Part shown: piece after piece, positions 48,530-57,364 of the stretch
Position numbering within the stretch: the first letter of the stretch is position 1
How the letters are laid out: each line of letters starts with the position of its first letter
NCBI RefSeq assembly: GCF_007997035.1
Contig: NZ_VOSS01000030.1
Span: forward strand, 28,016 to 92,015
DNA length: 64,000 bases
Source: Ralstonia sp. TCR112
GTDB taxonomy: Bacteria; Pseudomonadota; Gammaproteobacteria; Burkholderiales; Burkholderiaceae
Direction: 5' to 3'
Program-made: the position numbers and the translations under genes
The notes under the pieces: model-generated
Seen by the model: only the letters and a program-made list of their open reading frames with translations
Databases searched by the model: none
Told to the model about the DNA's origin: nothing

Positions 48530-49596
48530 TCCCGGTCACCATCCTGACGGGCTTTCTCGGCAGCGGTAAGACCACGCTGCTCAAGCGCATCCTGACCGAA
48601 CAGCACGGCATGAAGATCGCCGTGATCGAAAACGAGTTCGGCGAAGAGAACATCGACAACGACATCCTCGTGCAGGACGGCAACGAGCAGATCGTGCAGA
48701 TGAGCAACGGCTGCATCTGCTGCACCATCCGCGGCGATCTGGTGAAGGGGTTGTCCGATCTGCTCACGCGCCGCGACAACGGCCAGATCCAGTTCGATCG
48801 CGTCGTCATCGAAACCACCGGCGTTGCGAACCCCGGCCCCGTTGCCCAGACGTTCTTCATGGACGACGAGATCGCCAGCCGCTACCTGCTGGATGCCGTC
48901 ATCACGCTGGTCGACGCCAAGCACGGCAACATGCAGCTCGACAAGCAGGAAGAGGCGCAGCGCCAGGTGGGCTTTGCCGACGCCATCTTCATCACCAAGA
49001 GCGACTTGGTGTCCGCCGAAGACGTTGACGCGCTGCGCCACCGCCTGCTGCACATGAACCCGCGCGCCCCGATCCGCACCGCCAATTTTGGCGACGCGCC
49101 GATCGACACCATCTTCGATCTGCGCGGCTTCAATCTGAATGCCAAGCTGGAGATCGACCCCGACTTCCTGCGCGAAGACGGTCATGATCACAACCACGAT
49201 CACGATCATGACCACGCCTGCTCGGCCGATTGCGATCACGACCACGATCATGAGCACCACGGTCACGGCCATCACCACCATCACGGGCATGCGCACCATA
49301 CCGACCGCATCGCCTCGTTCGTCTTCCGCAGCGAACGGCCGTTCAATTACACCAAGCTGGAGGAGTTTCTCTCCGGCGTGCTGAACATCTACGGCGAGAA
49401 GCTGTTGCGCTACAAGGGCGTGCTCTACATGGAAGGCGTCGACCGCAAGGTCGTATTCCAGGGCGTGCACCAGCTCATGGGCAGCGATGTGGGCGGAAAA
49501 TGGGACGGCGAGACCCCTTCCAACCGGATGGTGTTCATCGGTGTCGACCTGCCGCGCGAAACGATTCTGAAAGGATTGGAGAACTGTCTGGCCTGA
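48517..49596 (+). CDS. COG0523 metallochaperone GTPase with His-rich loop (A)
   Basis: A 359-residue G3E GTPase. Walker A GFLGSGKTT (residues 12-20), the metal motif CICC at 66-69 in [12 protein letters not shown], and the NKxD-like ITKSDLV. Between the GTPase and C-terminal CobW_C domains lies a loop of about 40 residues (221-262) with over 20 His and many Asp, a zinc-buffering type. It overlaps the zur-like gene by 13 bases. Zinc delivery under scarcity (ZNG/ZigA-like) is the likely role; nickel or cobalt cannot be excluded. Confidence 0.88.
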   Translation: MSKMIPVTILTGFLGSGKTTLLKRILTEQHGMKIAVIENEFGEENIDNDILVQDGNEQIVQMSNGCICCTIRGDLVKGLSDLLTRRDNGQIQFDRVVIETTGVANPGPVAQTFFMDDEIASRYLLDAVITLVDAKHGNMQLDKQEEAQRQVGFADAIFITKSDLVSAEDVDALRHRLLHMNPRAPIRTANFGDAPIDTIFDLRGFNLNAKLEIDPDFLREDGHDHNHDHDHDHACSADCDHDHDHEHHGHGHHHHHGHAHHTDRIASFVFRSERPFNYTKLEEFLSGVLNIYGEKLLRYKGVLYMEGVDRKVVFQGVHQLMGSDVGGKWDGETPSNRMVFIGVDLPRETILKGLENCLA

Positions 49597-49686
49597 TCCG
49601 ACCGCTTTCCCCCTCCTTTTGGGTGGCCCCGCCGCGCGCTTTCAGGCAGAATCCGGGCCGGATTTCCTGTCCGTGTTTCTCCGATA

Positions 49687-49713
49687 GTTCAGTTAATATC
49701 GTTCAGCTACAAT
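49687..49713 (+). promoter_or_regulatory. Candidate dksA promoter with direct repeat
   Basis: TACAAT (49708-49713) stands as a -10 about 50 bases before the dksA start. GTTCAG occurs at 49687-49692 and 49701-49706, spanning the -35 region. The -35 match is poor, so an activator or repressor site is possible. Confidence 0.4.
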
Positions 49714-49765
49714 AGGTCGATTTAGAAGCACGTCGTCCGAAGCACGTCCGATAGGAGAGCAGGCG

Positions 49766-50437
49766 ATGGTGACTAAGACCAAGGAAGGACGCGGCGCCAA
49801 CGGCGGTGCCGGGCGGTCCATCATGGAGTCGGCAGCAGCCCAGGCTGCGCCAGCCACCCGAAAAAAAGCGGCAGGGGGCGCCGCTGCGGGAGAGGCAAAA
49901 GGAGGCGCGCGGGGCGGCAAGTCCGCCGCCAGCCAGAATGAGTCCGACGCATCCCCGCGCAAGGACGACGCGACAGCCGAGACGGCGCGCGATTTACCAG
50001 GATCATCTGCAGCAACCATGAGCAGCAAGAAACTACTCACCGAAGCCGAAATCCTGAAGATGAGCGACAAGGATTACATGAACGAGGCGCAGCTCGCCTT
50101 CTTCAAGGACCGGCTTGTAAAAATGCGCGACGAAATTCTCGCGAACGCCAACCAGACCACCGAGCACCTGCGCGAGACCGTGATCGTGCCGGACCCGGCA
50201 GACCGTGCCACCATCGAAGAGGAGCACGCGCTGGAGCTGCGCACGCGCGATCGCGAGCGCAAGCTGCTCAAGAAGGTCGAACAGTCGATCGCCCGCATCG
50301 ATGCCAACGACTACGGCTATTGCGACGAAACCGGCGAGCCGATCGGCATTCCGCGCTTGCTGGCTCGCCCGACGGCCACGCTGACGCTGGAGGCGCAGGA
50401 GCGCCGCGAAAAGCGCCAGAAGTTGATGGGTGACTGA
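49766..50437 (+). CDS. dksA: RNA polymerase-binding DksA, zinc-independent type, long N-terminus
   Basis: A 223-residue protein. The DksA core starts near residue 85 (MSSKKLLTEAEILKMSDKDY) with the coiled coil holding the tip acidic pair (VPDPADRATIEEE). The globular part has Cys186 followed by Thr189, Thr207 and Ala210 where zinc-type DksA has four Cys, the same C/T/T/A pattern as Pseudomonas DksA2. The first 84 residues are Ala/Gly/Lys-rich and disordered. ATG 49766 has AGGAGA at a good distance, so the extension is probably real; an internal ATG at 50018 would give the core alone. With ppGpp it controls rRNA and stress promoters. Confidence 0.92.
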   Translation: MVTKTKEGRGANGGAGRSIMESAAAQAAPATRKKAAGGAAAGEAKGGARGGKSAASQNESDASPRKDDATAETARDLPGSSAATMSSKKLLTEAEILKMSDKDYMNEAQLAFFKDRLVKMRDEILANANQTTEHLRETVIVPDPADRATIEEEHALELRTRDRERKLLKKVEQSIARIDANDYGYCDETGEPIGIPRLLARPTATLTLEAQERREKRQKLMGD

Positions 50438-50536
50438 CGCACGCGTCGCATTTGTCTGACGCATTCATTTGATTTGGCAGCCCGGTAACTCACCGGGCTG
50501 TTTGCTTTGTTTGGCCACGAACCGAGGCCGCTGATC

Positions 50537-51844
50537 ATGTCCCGTCCGCTTCCCGTTACCGTGCTGTCCGGCTTTTTGGGCGCCGGCAAGACCACGCTGC
50601 TCAACCACGTGCTCGCCAACCGTGAGGGCAAGCGCGTGGCCGTGATCGTCAACGACCTGTCGGACGTCAACATCGACGCGCAGCTTGTCGGTGATGGCAC
50701 GGCCACCAGTGCGCAGCTTTCGCGCACCGACGAGCGCATGGTGGAGCTGTCCAACGGCTGCATCTGCTGCACGCTGCGTGAAGACCTGCTCGACGAGATC
50801 GCGCGCCTGGCCCGTGAAGACCGCTTTGACTATCTGCTCATCGAATCGACCGGCGTGGCCGAGCCGCTGCCGATTGCCGAGACGTTTACGTTTGAAGATG
50901 CTGAAGGCGACGTGCTGTCGGACCTCGCGCGGCTGGACACCATGGTCACCGTCGTTGATGCGCAGCACTTCCTGGCCGACTACGACGCCGCTGATTTTCT
51001 GTCCGATCGCGGCCAGGCACGCGACGAAGACGACGACCGCACCGTCGTCGACTTGCTGATCGAACAGGTGGAGTTTTGCGACGTGATCGTGCTCAACAAG
51101 ATCGACCTCGTGAGCGACGCCGAGCGCGAACGCCTCGCCGGCATTCTGCATTCATTGAACCCGCGGGCGCGCATCGTGCCGGCATCGTTCGGCAAGGTGC
51201 CGTTGGACGAAATCCTCAATACGCATCGTTTCGATTTCGATGCCGCATCGGCGGCGCCTGCGTGGCTGGCCGAGCTGCGCGGCGAACATGTGCCCGAAAC
51301 TGAAGCGCTCGGCATCGGCAGTTTTGTCTATCGCCGCCGGGTGCCGTTTCATCCGCAGCGCCTGTGGGACCTGATGCATACCGAGTGGCTGCGCGAACAC
51401 GGCCGCGTGTTGCGTTCGAAGGGCTATTTCTGGCTCGCTTCGCGGATGGACACGGCGGGCAGCTGGGGGCAGGCGGGCGGCGTCATGCGCCACGGCGGCG
51501 CGGGCGCCTGGTGGGCTGCGGTCGATGAAGCCGAGTGGCCCGACGAGGAAGAAGCCCGTGCAGACATCGCGGACAAGATGCACGACAACGGTGCGCTCGC
51601 GCAGTGGGGCGACCGCCGTCAGGAGCTCGTGTTTATCGGCACGGACCTGGACGAAGCTGCGCTCATCGCGCAACTCGACACCTGCCTGCTGACCGACGCT
51701 GAATTGGCCGCCGGGCCCGAAGCGTGGGCCGCGCTGCCCGATCCATTCCCGGCGTGGGCCTACGACGACCACGACGATGACGACGGCGACGACGATCACG
51801 ATCACCAACACGGTGACGACTGCGACTGCGGGCACCATCACTGA
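50537..51844 (+). CDS. COG0523 metallochaperone GTPase with Asp/His tail (B)
   Basis: A 435-residue G3E GTPase of another subgroup than the gene at 48517. Walker [10 protein letters not shown] at residues 12-20, CICC at 75-78 in [18 protein letters not shown] as the G4 motif. The CobW_C domain includes [15 protein letters not shown]. The last 28 residues are almost only Asp and His with two Cys, a metal-binding tail. The start at 50537 is preferred over the frame to 50507 because it gives the family N-terminus [13 protein letters not shown]. Probably zinc transfer (ZigA/YciC-like). Confidence 0.88.
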   Translation: MSRPLPVTVLSGFLGAGKTTLLNHVLANREGKRVAVIVNDLSDVNIDAQLVGDGTATSAQLSRTDERMVELSNGCICCTLREDLLDEIARLAREDRFDYLLIESTGVAEPLPIAETFTFEDAEGDVLSDLARLDTMVTVVDAQHFLADYDAADFLSDRGQARDEDDDRTVVDLLIEQVEFCDVIVLNKIDLVSDAERERLAGILHSLNPRARIVPASFGKVPLDEILNTHRFDFDAASAAPAWLAELRGEHVPETEALGIGSFVYRRRVPFHPQRLWDLMHTEWLREHGRVLRSKGYFWLASRMDTAGSWGQAGGVMRHGGAGAWWAAVDEAEWPDEEEARADIADKMHDNGALAQWGDRRQELVFIGTDLDEAALIAQLDTCLLTDAELAAGPEAWAALPDPFPAWAYDDHDDDDGDDDHDHQHGDDCDCGHHH

Positions 51845-51944
51845 GCACGCAGACCCCCTGCTTCATCGACGTTGACACCGGCGTCGTCCGGTCCTGACAA
51901 TCCCCGAACGTTTTGCTTTCGTCACGAACCATCGGGGAGTCGTC

Positions 51945-53546
51945 ATGCCGGTCCTGCGTCTGCTGCGCGCCGCAAACCTGGTCGCAGCGCTGTCTTTTGC
52001 CACGGCGCTTTCGGCGCTCACGCCGATCGCGTCGCATGCCCAGCCGGCCTCCACGCTGGTGATTGGGCTGTCGAGCGACATCACATCGCTCGATCCGCAC
52101 TTCCACAACGTCACGCCCAATTCGAACGTTGCCGAGCATATGTTCGAGGCGCTGATCGCCAAGGACGAGAAGATGCGCATGAAGCCCGGCCTCGCCATGT
52201 CGTGGAAAGCCCTGAGCGATACGGTGTGGGAGGTGAAGCTGCGTCCGGGCGTGCACTTCCATGACGGCAGCGAGTTCACCTCGGCCGACGTCGTCTATTC
52301 GTTGGCGCGCCCGGCCACCATCAAGAACAGCCCGTCGCCGTTTACGATCTACACGCGGGGCTTCAAGGAGGTGACGGCCGTCGACAAGCTGACCGTGCGC
52401 ATCACCACGAACGGCCCGTACCCACTGGTGCCGAACGACCTGTCGACTATCTACATGGTGTCGAAAAAAGCCGTTGAAAAAGCTGGCCCGGACGACTTCA
52501 ACAATGGCCGCGCCATGGTCGGGACCGGGCCGTACAAGTTCGTCTCCTTTAGCCGGGGCGATCGCGTGGAACTCGCGCGCTTCGACGGTTACTGGGGCAA
52601 GAAGCCGCAATGGCAGCACGTGACGCTGCGCATTCTGACGGCGGACGCACCGCGCGTGGCGGCGCTGCTGGCTGGCGACGTGCAGGTCATCGAGAACGTG
52701 CCGAGTTCCGACATCAAGAAGCTGTCGACCAACCCGGCGGTGACGGTGTTCAAGATGCCGGTGTTCCGCATGATGTATCTGCATATGGATTCGAACCGCG
52801 ATGTGTCGCCGTTCGTGACCGACAAGGCAGGCAAGCCACTGCCGAAGAATCCGCTCAAGGACGCACGCGTGCGCGAGGCGATCTCGCTGGCGATCTCGCG
52901 CCAGGCCATCGTCGACCGCGTGATGGAAGGCGCGGCCGAGCCGACCGGGCAACTCGTCAACAGCGCGTTGTTTGGCCACGTGCCTGGCCTGAAGGCACCC
53001 GCGGCAGACCCGGCCGCAGCGAAGAAGCTGCTCGCCCAGGCCGGCTACCCCGATGGTTTTGCCATCACGCTGCACGCCACCAACAACCGTTATCCGAACG
53101 ATGACCGCGTCGCGCAGGTGGTCGCATCGATGCTTTCCCGGGTTGGCATTGCCACCAAGGTGGAGACGCTGCCGTCGGCGTCATTCTTCACGCGGGCGAA
53201 CAAGCTGGACTTTTCGTTCCTGCAGGCCGGCTGGGGCGCGGATACGGGTGAAGCCAGTTCCAGCCTGAAAGCGCTGCTGGCGACGTACGACCCGGCGCGT
53301 GGCTGGGGTGCGTCCAATCGCGGGCGCTATTCGAACCCAGCACTCGACGCCAAGCTGACCGAAGCGCTGCAGACCCTGGACGACAGCAAGCGAGAGCGGC
53401 TCCTGCAGGAAGCCACGGAAATCGGCATGCGCGATTACGGTGTGATTCCGCTCTACTTCAACATCAACGTGTGGGCGGCGCGCAAGGGCTACACGGTGAT
53501 GCCGCGTCTTGATGAGCGCACTTACGCCTTCGACGTCACGCGCTAA
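51945..53546 (+). CDS. Periplasmic solute-binding protein, family 5 (peptide type)
   Basis: A 533-residue protein. The signal peptide ends near SHAQPA. The family signature is LSSDITSLDPHFHNVTPNSN with VAEHMFEALI, then WEVKLRPGVHFHDGSEFTSADVVYSL, typical of DppA/OppA-like proteins. The full length is intact up to TYAFDVTR. No permease or ATPase genes are next to it, so it is an orphan receptor that must share a transporter encoded elsewhere. The ligand may be a peptide, nickel complex or other solute. Confidence 0.9.
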   Translation: MPVLRLLRAANLVAALSFATALSALTPIASHAQPASTLVIGLSSDITSLDPHFHNVTPNSNVAEHMFEALIAKDEKMRMKPGLAMSWKALSDTVWEVKLRPGVHFHDGSEFTSADVVYSLARPATIKNSPSPFTIYTRGFKEVTAVDKLTVRITTNGPYPLVPNDLSTIYMVSKKAVEKAGPDDFNNGRAMVGTGPYKFVSFSRGDRVELARFDGYWGKKPQWQHVTLRILTADAPRVAALLAGDVQVIENVPSSDIKKLSTNPAVTVFKMPVFRMMYLHMDSNRDVSPFVTDKAGKPLPKNPLKDARVREAISLAISRQAIVDRVMEGAAEPTGQLVNSALFGHVPGLKAPAADPAAAKKLLAQAGYPDGFAITLHATNNRYPNDDRVAQVVASMLSRVGIATKVETLPSASFFTRANKLDFSFLQAGWGADTGEASSSLKALLATYDPARGWGASNRGRYSNPALDAKLTEALQTLDDSKRERLLQEATEIGMRDYGVIPLYFNINVWAARKGYTVMPRLDERTYAFDVTR

Positions 53547-53571
53547 GCGGGGAGCAAACGGCGTAAGAAGC

Positions 53572-53611
53572 GATTTCCGGCGCACAAAAAGTGTGCGTTG
53601 TGGCGGAAATC
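53572..53611. repeat. Nested inverted repeat between the binding protein and hslV
   Basis: Outer arms GATTTCCG and CGGAAATC (perfect 8 bp) enclose an inner GCACA-AAAAG-TGTGC hairpin. It can fold as a terminator-like structure after the binding-protein gene, but no T tract follows. Confidence 0.5.
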
Positions 53612-53614
53612 AGG

Positions 53615-53648
53615 CTTGAAATCCTCCGGGCTGGCGTCAAGTATGAAG
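53615..53648 (+). promoter_or_regulatory. Candidate heat-shock (sigma-32) promoter of hslVU
   Basis: CTTGAAA at 53615-53621 is a perfect sigma-32 -35 element, about 80 bases before hslV. The -10 side (GTCAAGTAT region) is a weak match to the usual C-rich box, so this is tentative; hslVU is a classic heat-shock operon. Confidence 0.42.
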
Positions 53649-53702
53649 TTCTTTGGCCGGCCCGCTGGGGGCCGCGCCAAGCCGGACCCTAGGAACAAGC
53701 GC

Positions 53703-54239
53703 ATGGAACAGTATCACGGCACCACCATCGTCAGCGTGCGGCGCGGCAACCAGGTTGCGCTCGGCGGCGACGGGCAGGTCACGCTCGGCAACATCGTCAT
53801 GAAGGGCTCGGCCCGCAAGGTGCGCGCCATCTACGACGGCAAGGTGCTGGTCGGCTTCGCCGGCGCCACCGCCGACGCTTTCTCCCTGCTCGACCGTTTT
53901 GAAGCCAAGCTGCAGAAGCATCAGGGTAACCTGCTGCGCTCCGCCGTCGATCTCGCCAAGGACTGGCGCACCGACCGCGCCTTGCGCCACCTTGAGGCGA
54001 TGCTGATCGTCGCCGACCGCGAAGCCACGCTCATCATCACCGGCAACGGCGACGTGCTGGACCCCGAAGGCGGCATTGCTGCCATTGGCTCGGGCGGCTC
54101 GTATGCCCAATCGGCCGCCAAGGCCCTGATGGAGAACACCGACCTCGCCCCGCGCGATGTGGTGGAAAAATCGCTGCGGATCGCCGGCGAACTCTGCATC
54201 TATACCAACACCAATTTCGTGATCGAGACGCTCGAATAA
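53703..54239 (+). CDS. hslV: ATP-dependent protease subunit HslV
   Basis: A 178-residue proteasome-like peptidase. After removal of the short propeptide MEQYHG the N-terminal nucleophile Thr of [10 protein letters not shown] is exposed. Further motifs are [28 protein letters not shown] and the end [15 protein letters not shown]. It forms a double hexamer capped by HslU. The start at 53703 has AGGAA upstream. hslU follows 26 bases after the stop. Confidence 0.97.
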   Translation: MEQYHGTTIVSVRRGNQVALGGDGQVTLGNIVMKGSARKVRAIYDGKVLVGFAGATADAFSLLDRFEAKLQKHQGNLLRSAVDLAKDWRTDRALRHLEAMLIVADREATLIITGNGDVLDPEGGIAAIGSGGSYAQSAAKALMENTDLAPRDVVEKSLRIAGELCIYTNTNFVIETLE

Positions 54240-54265
54240 CGAACGCCCCCATCGACAGGATTCCC

Positions 54266-55597
54266 ATGTCTGAAACCATGACGCCGTCGGAAATCGTCTC
54301 CGAACTCGACAAGCACATCATCGGCCAGCACAAGGCCAAGAAGGCTGTGGCCGTGGCGCTGCGCAACCGTTGGCGCCGCCAGCAGGTGGGAGACCCGCTG
54401 CGCCAGGAAATCACGCCCAAGAACATCCTGATGATCGGGCCGACCGGCGTGGGCAAGACCGAGATCGCGCGGCGCCTCGCCAAGCTGGCCGACGCACCGT
54501 TCATCAAGATCGAGGCGACGAAGTTCACGGAGGTCGGCTACGTCGGCCGTGACGTTGACACCATCGTGCGCGATCTCGCCGAGATGGCGGTCAAACAGAC
54601 GCGCGAATCCGAGATGAAGAAGGTGCGCGCCAAGGCCGAAGATGCGGCCGAGGATCGCATCCTTGACGTGCTGATCCCGCCGCCCCGCGACATCGGCTTT
54701 GCGCAGCCGGAAGAAAAGGATTCGACCGCGCGCCAGACCTTTCGCAAGAAGCTGCGCGAGGGCCAGCTCGACGACAAGGAAATCGAACTGGAAGTGTCGG
54801 CCGGCGTGCCCAGCATGGACATCATGGGACCGCCGGGCATGGAAGACATGACCGAGCAGATCCGCTCGATGTTCGCGGGCCTGGGCCAGGGCAAAAAGAA
54901 CCGTCGCAAGATGAAGGTGAAGGAAGCCTTCAAGCTGCTGATCGACGAAGAGGCCGCGAAGCTCGTGAACGAAGATGAGCTGAAGCAGAAGGCGGTCGCC
55001 AACGTCGAGCAGAACGGCATCGTGTTCCTGGACGAGATCGACAAGATCGCGAGCCGCAGCGAATACGGCGGCGGCGAGGTATCGCGCCAGGGCGTGCAGC
55101 GTGACTTGCTGCCGCTGGTGGAAGGTACGACCGTCAACACGAAGTACGGGATGATCAAGACCGATCACATCCTGTTCATCGCGTCGGGCGCGTTTCATCT
55201 GTCCAAGCCGAGCGATCTGATTCCCGAACTGCAGGGCCGTTTCCCGATTCGCGTGGAGCTGGATTCGCTGTCGGTTGAGGATTTCCGGGCGATTCTCACG
55301 CAGACGGACGCGAGCCTGACCAAGCAATATCAGGCACTGCTGAAGACGGAAGGTGTCGACCTTGTGTTTGCCGAAGACGGTATCCACCGCCTGGCCGAGA
55401 TCGCCTGCTCGGTCAACGAGAAGGTCGAAAACATCGGCGCTCGCCGCTTGTACACGGTGATGGAGCGGCTGCTTGAAGACCTGTCGTTCCATGCGCACAA
55501 ATCGTCAGGCGAGACCGTGACCATCGACGCCGCGTACGTCGACGAGCGCTTGAACGAGCTGTCGGGCAACGAAGATCTGTCGCGCTACGTGCTGTAA
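54266..55597 (+). CDS. hslU: HslU unfoldase ATPase of the HslUV protease
   Basis: A 443-residue AAA+ ATPase that unfolds substrates for HslV. Walker A GPTGVGKT at residues 58-65, pore motif GYVGRDVD soon after, an inserted I-domain (about 110-240) and Walker [12 protein letters not shown]. Sensor/C-terminal region includes [14 protein letters not shown] and the end LSRYVL that docks into HslV. Operon with hslV, terminator downstream. Confidence 0.98.
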   Translation: MSETMTPSEIVSELDKHIIGQHKAKKAVAVALRNRWRRQQVGDPLRQEITPKNILMIGPTGVGKTEIARRLAKLADAPFIKIEATKFTEVGYVGRDVDTIVRDLAEMAVKQTRESEMKKVRAKAEDAAEDRILDVLIPPPRDIGFAQPEEKDSTARQTFRKKLREGQLDDKEIELEVSAGVPSMDIMGPPGMEDMTEQIRSMFAGLGQGKKNRRKMKVKEAFKLLIDEEAAKLVNEDELKQKAVANVEQNGIVFLDEIDKIASRSEYGGGEVSRQGVQRDLLPLVEGTTVNTKYGMIKTDHILFIASGAFHLSKPSDLIPELQGRFPIRVELDSLSVEDFRAILTQTDASLTKQYQALLKTEGVDLVFAEDGIHRLAEIACSVNEKVENIGARRLYTVMERLLEDLSFHAHKSSGETVTIDAAYVDERLNELSGNEDLSRYVL

Positions 55598-55630
55598 GCA
55601 TGTAAGCAACGCATTCCATATGCATTTCGG

Positions 55631-55659
55631 GCCGCATCGGAGACGATGCGGCGTTTTCT
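55631..55659 (+). terminator. Rho-independent terminator of hslVU
   Basis: GCCGCATCG (55631-55639) pairs perfectly with CGATGCGGC (55644-55652) around GAGA, then TTTTCTTT. Confidence 0.9.
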
Positions 55660-55808
55660 TTGGAGGCCGCAAACCTAGGCGCAGCAAGGGTTTGCTCAGA
55701 ATCACCCGGGGTCGGGTCCGTTATCTGCTGAAGAAGGTGGTGCCGCACAGACAATGCGCGCCGCGCACCTGGCGTGCGCGATTCCAATCACGACAAGGAG
55801 AGAAGCGT

Positions 55809-56423
55809 ATGAAACCGATCCAACGCCTGGCCCTGTGTTGCGTGCTCGCCTGCGCCCCGTTGGGCATTGCCCACGCCCAACTCACTCCCGCGCCGACCGG
55901 CCCCGCCGGTGCCTCCGCACCGAACGATGCCAAGCGCGCCGCTTACGACAGTGCCGTCAAACAAGCCGATGCCAATTACAAGGCCGCCAAGGACAAGTGC
56001 GATGCGATGAAGGGCAATGACCGCGACGTCTGCCGCGCGCAGGCCAAGGGCGATTACAACGTCGCCAAAGCCAACGCGATGGTGGAGCGCGATGGCACTG
56101 AAGCCGCCCGCAACCGCGCCGCCAAGGAAAAGGCGGAGGCCGACTACGACGTCGCCAAGACGAAGTGCGATGCCATGAAGGGCAACGAAAAGGACACCTG
56201 TGTGAAGGACGCGAAGGCTGCCTACACGCGTGCCAAGGCCGGCGACGAAGTGAGCCATGCCAAGGCCACCGGCGACGCCAAGGACGTCAGCGAAGCGCGC
56301 CGCGATGCCGTCAAGGACACCAACGACGCCAATTACAAGGCCGCGAAGGAGCGCTGCGACGCCATGTCGGGCGATGCCAAGACGAAGTGCCAGAACGACG
56401 TGGCTGCCAAGTTCAAGAAGTAA
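55809..56423 (+). CDS. Secreted protein with three C-x10-C repeats, unknown function
   Basis: A 204-residue protein with an AAGGAGA ribosome site and signal peptide (cleavage near AHAQL). The mature chain is highly charged and helical, rich in Ala, Lys and Asp. Three copies of a unit YxxAKxxCDAMxGxxxxxC are seen, with Cys pairs 64/75, 120/131 and 183/194. Each pair is exactly 11 residues apart and could form a disulfide staple in a helical hairpin. No catalytic motif is recognised. The CsbD-like stress gene follows 79 bases later. Confidence 0.75.
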   Translation: MKPIQRLALCCVLACAPLGIAHAQLTPAPTGPAGASAPNDAKRAAYDSAVKQADANYKAAKDKCDAMKGNDRDVCRAQAKGDYNVAKANAMVERDGTEAARNRAAKEKAEADYDVAKTKCDAMKGNEKDTCVKDAKAAYTRAKAGDEVSHAKATGDAKDVSEARRDAVKDTNDANYKAAKERCDAMSGDAKTKCQNDVAAKFKK

Positions 56424-56502
56424 GCCACCCTGAAAGGTCGACACGGGCGGCCTGCGGGTCGCCCATGTTTTGTTTCAATCTCTCACTCGCAACGGAGGAC
56501 GT

Positions 56503-56706
56503 ATGAACTGGGACCAGATCGAAGGTAAATGGGATCAAGCCAAGGGCAAGGTCAAGGAGAAGTGGGGCCAGCTCACCGACGATGACCTGACCGTGATCCG
56601 CGGCAAGCGCGACCAGCTTGCCGGCAAGATCCAGGAACGTTACGGCTACACGAAGGAGCGCGCCGAAGACGAACTCAAGGCGTGGGAGCGCGACACCCGC
56701 TGGTGA
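56503..56706 (+). CDS. CsbD family stress protein
   Basis: A 67-residue protein with the family pattern MNWDQIEGKWDQAKGKVKEK, then LTDDDLTVIRGKRDQLAGKI and QERYGYTKERAEDEL. It is preceded by GGAGG. CsbD proteins (E. coli YjbJ) are small, abundant, hydrophilic and induced in stress or stationary phase; the mechanism is unknown. The RegA-like gene converges on it. Confidence 0.9.
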   Translation: MNWDQIEGKWDQAKGKVKEKWGQLTDDDLTVIRGKRDQLAGKIQERYGYTKERAEDELKAWERDTRW

Positions 56707-56737
56707 TGCCGCGCTGATGTAGCCTCGCGGCCGGCGC

Positions 56738-57316
56738 TTATTTGGCGACCGGTCGCTTGCCCAGCTTGCGCTGCAGCGTGCGCCGGTGCATGTTCAGCGC
56801 CCGCGCCGTGGCGGAGATATTGCCGCCGTGTTCAGCCAGCACGCGTTGGATGTGCTCCCACTCCAGGCGCGCGACGGACAGCGGTGCTGGGTTTTCCATG
56901 GTCTGCTCGGCCACGGCTTCAGACACGCCCACCTGCAGCGCAAGCAGAATCGAATCGACATTGGCCGGCTTGGCCAGGTATTCGTCAGCCCCGAGCTTGA
57001 CCGCCTGCACGGCCGTGGCAATGCTCGCGTAGCCCGTGAGGATCAGCATGCGCGCGTCGGGTAGCGCCTGGCGCAGCGGGGCAATCCAATGCAGGCCGGA
57101 ATCCGTGCCGCCATGGGGCATCAGGCCCTTGTCGCTGGCGGCCAAATGCAGATCGACGGTGACATACGAGAACCGCGTCTGGCGCGCCAGGGCCAACGCC
57201 TCGCCGCCGGTGTGGGCGATCTGCGGAGCAAAGCCGCGCCGCGTGAGCGCGCGCGCCAGTGTCTGCGCAAAGACATCGTCGTCGTCGAGGATCAGAAAGG
57301 GGGCGGGCTGCTGCAT
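56738..57316 (-). CDS. RegA/RoxR/ActR-type response regulator
   Basis: A 192-residue regulator. Receiver domain with acidic pocket DDDD at residues 11-14, phospho-acceptor Asp55 (YVTVDLHL) and Lys in YLAKPANVDS. A Pro-containing linker leads to the Fis-type HTH, GGNISATARALNMHRRTLQRKL, nearly invariant in the RegA/PrrA/RoxR family. The kinase gene lies 48 bases upstream on the same strand. Family members control respiration, carbon and nitrogen genes in response to redox. Confidence 0.92.
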   Translation of the reverse strand: MQQPAPFLILDDDDVFAQTLARALTRRGFAPQIAHTGGEALALARQTRFSYVTVDLHLAASDKGLMPHGGTDSGLHWIAPLRQALPDARMLILTGYASIATAVQAVKLGADEYLAKPANVDSILLALQVGVSEAVAEQTMENPAPLSVARLEWEHIQRVLAEHGGNISATARALNMHRRTLQRKLGKRPVAK

Positions 57317-57364
57317 GGTGTTCTCCGGGGCCGTACGCGCACGGGGCTGCGTCAGGCCGTCTCG

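Noticed and set aside
49176..49300. DNA-level short repeat of GATCACGACCA type
   Set aside because: It is explained by the His/Asp-rich loop of the GTPase gene; it is coding and not a separate repeat element.
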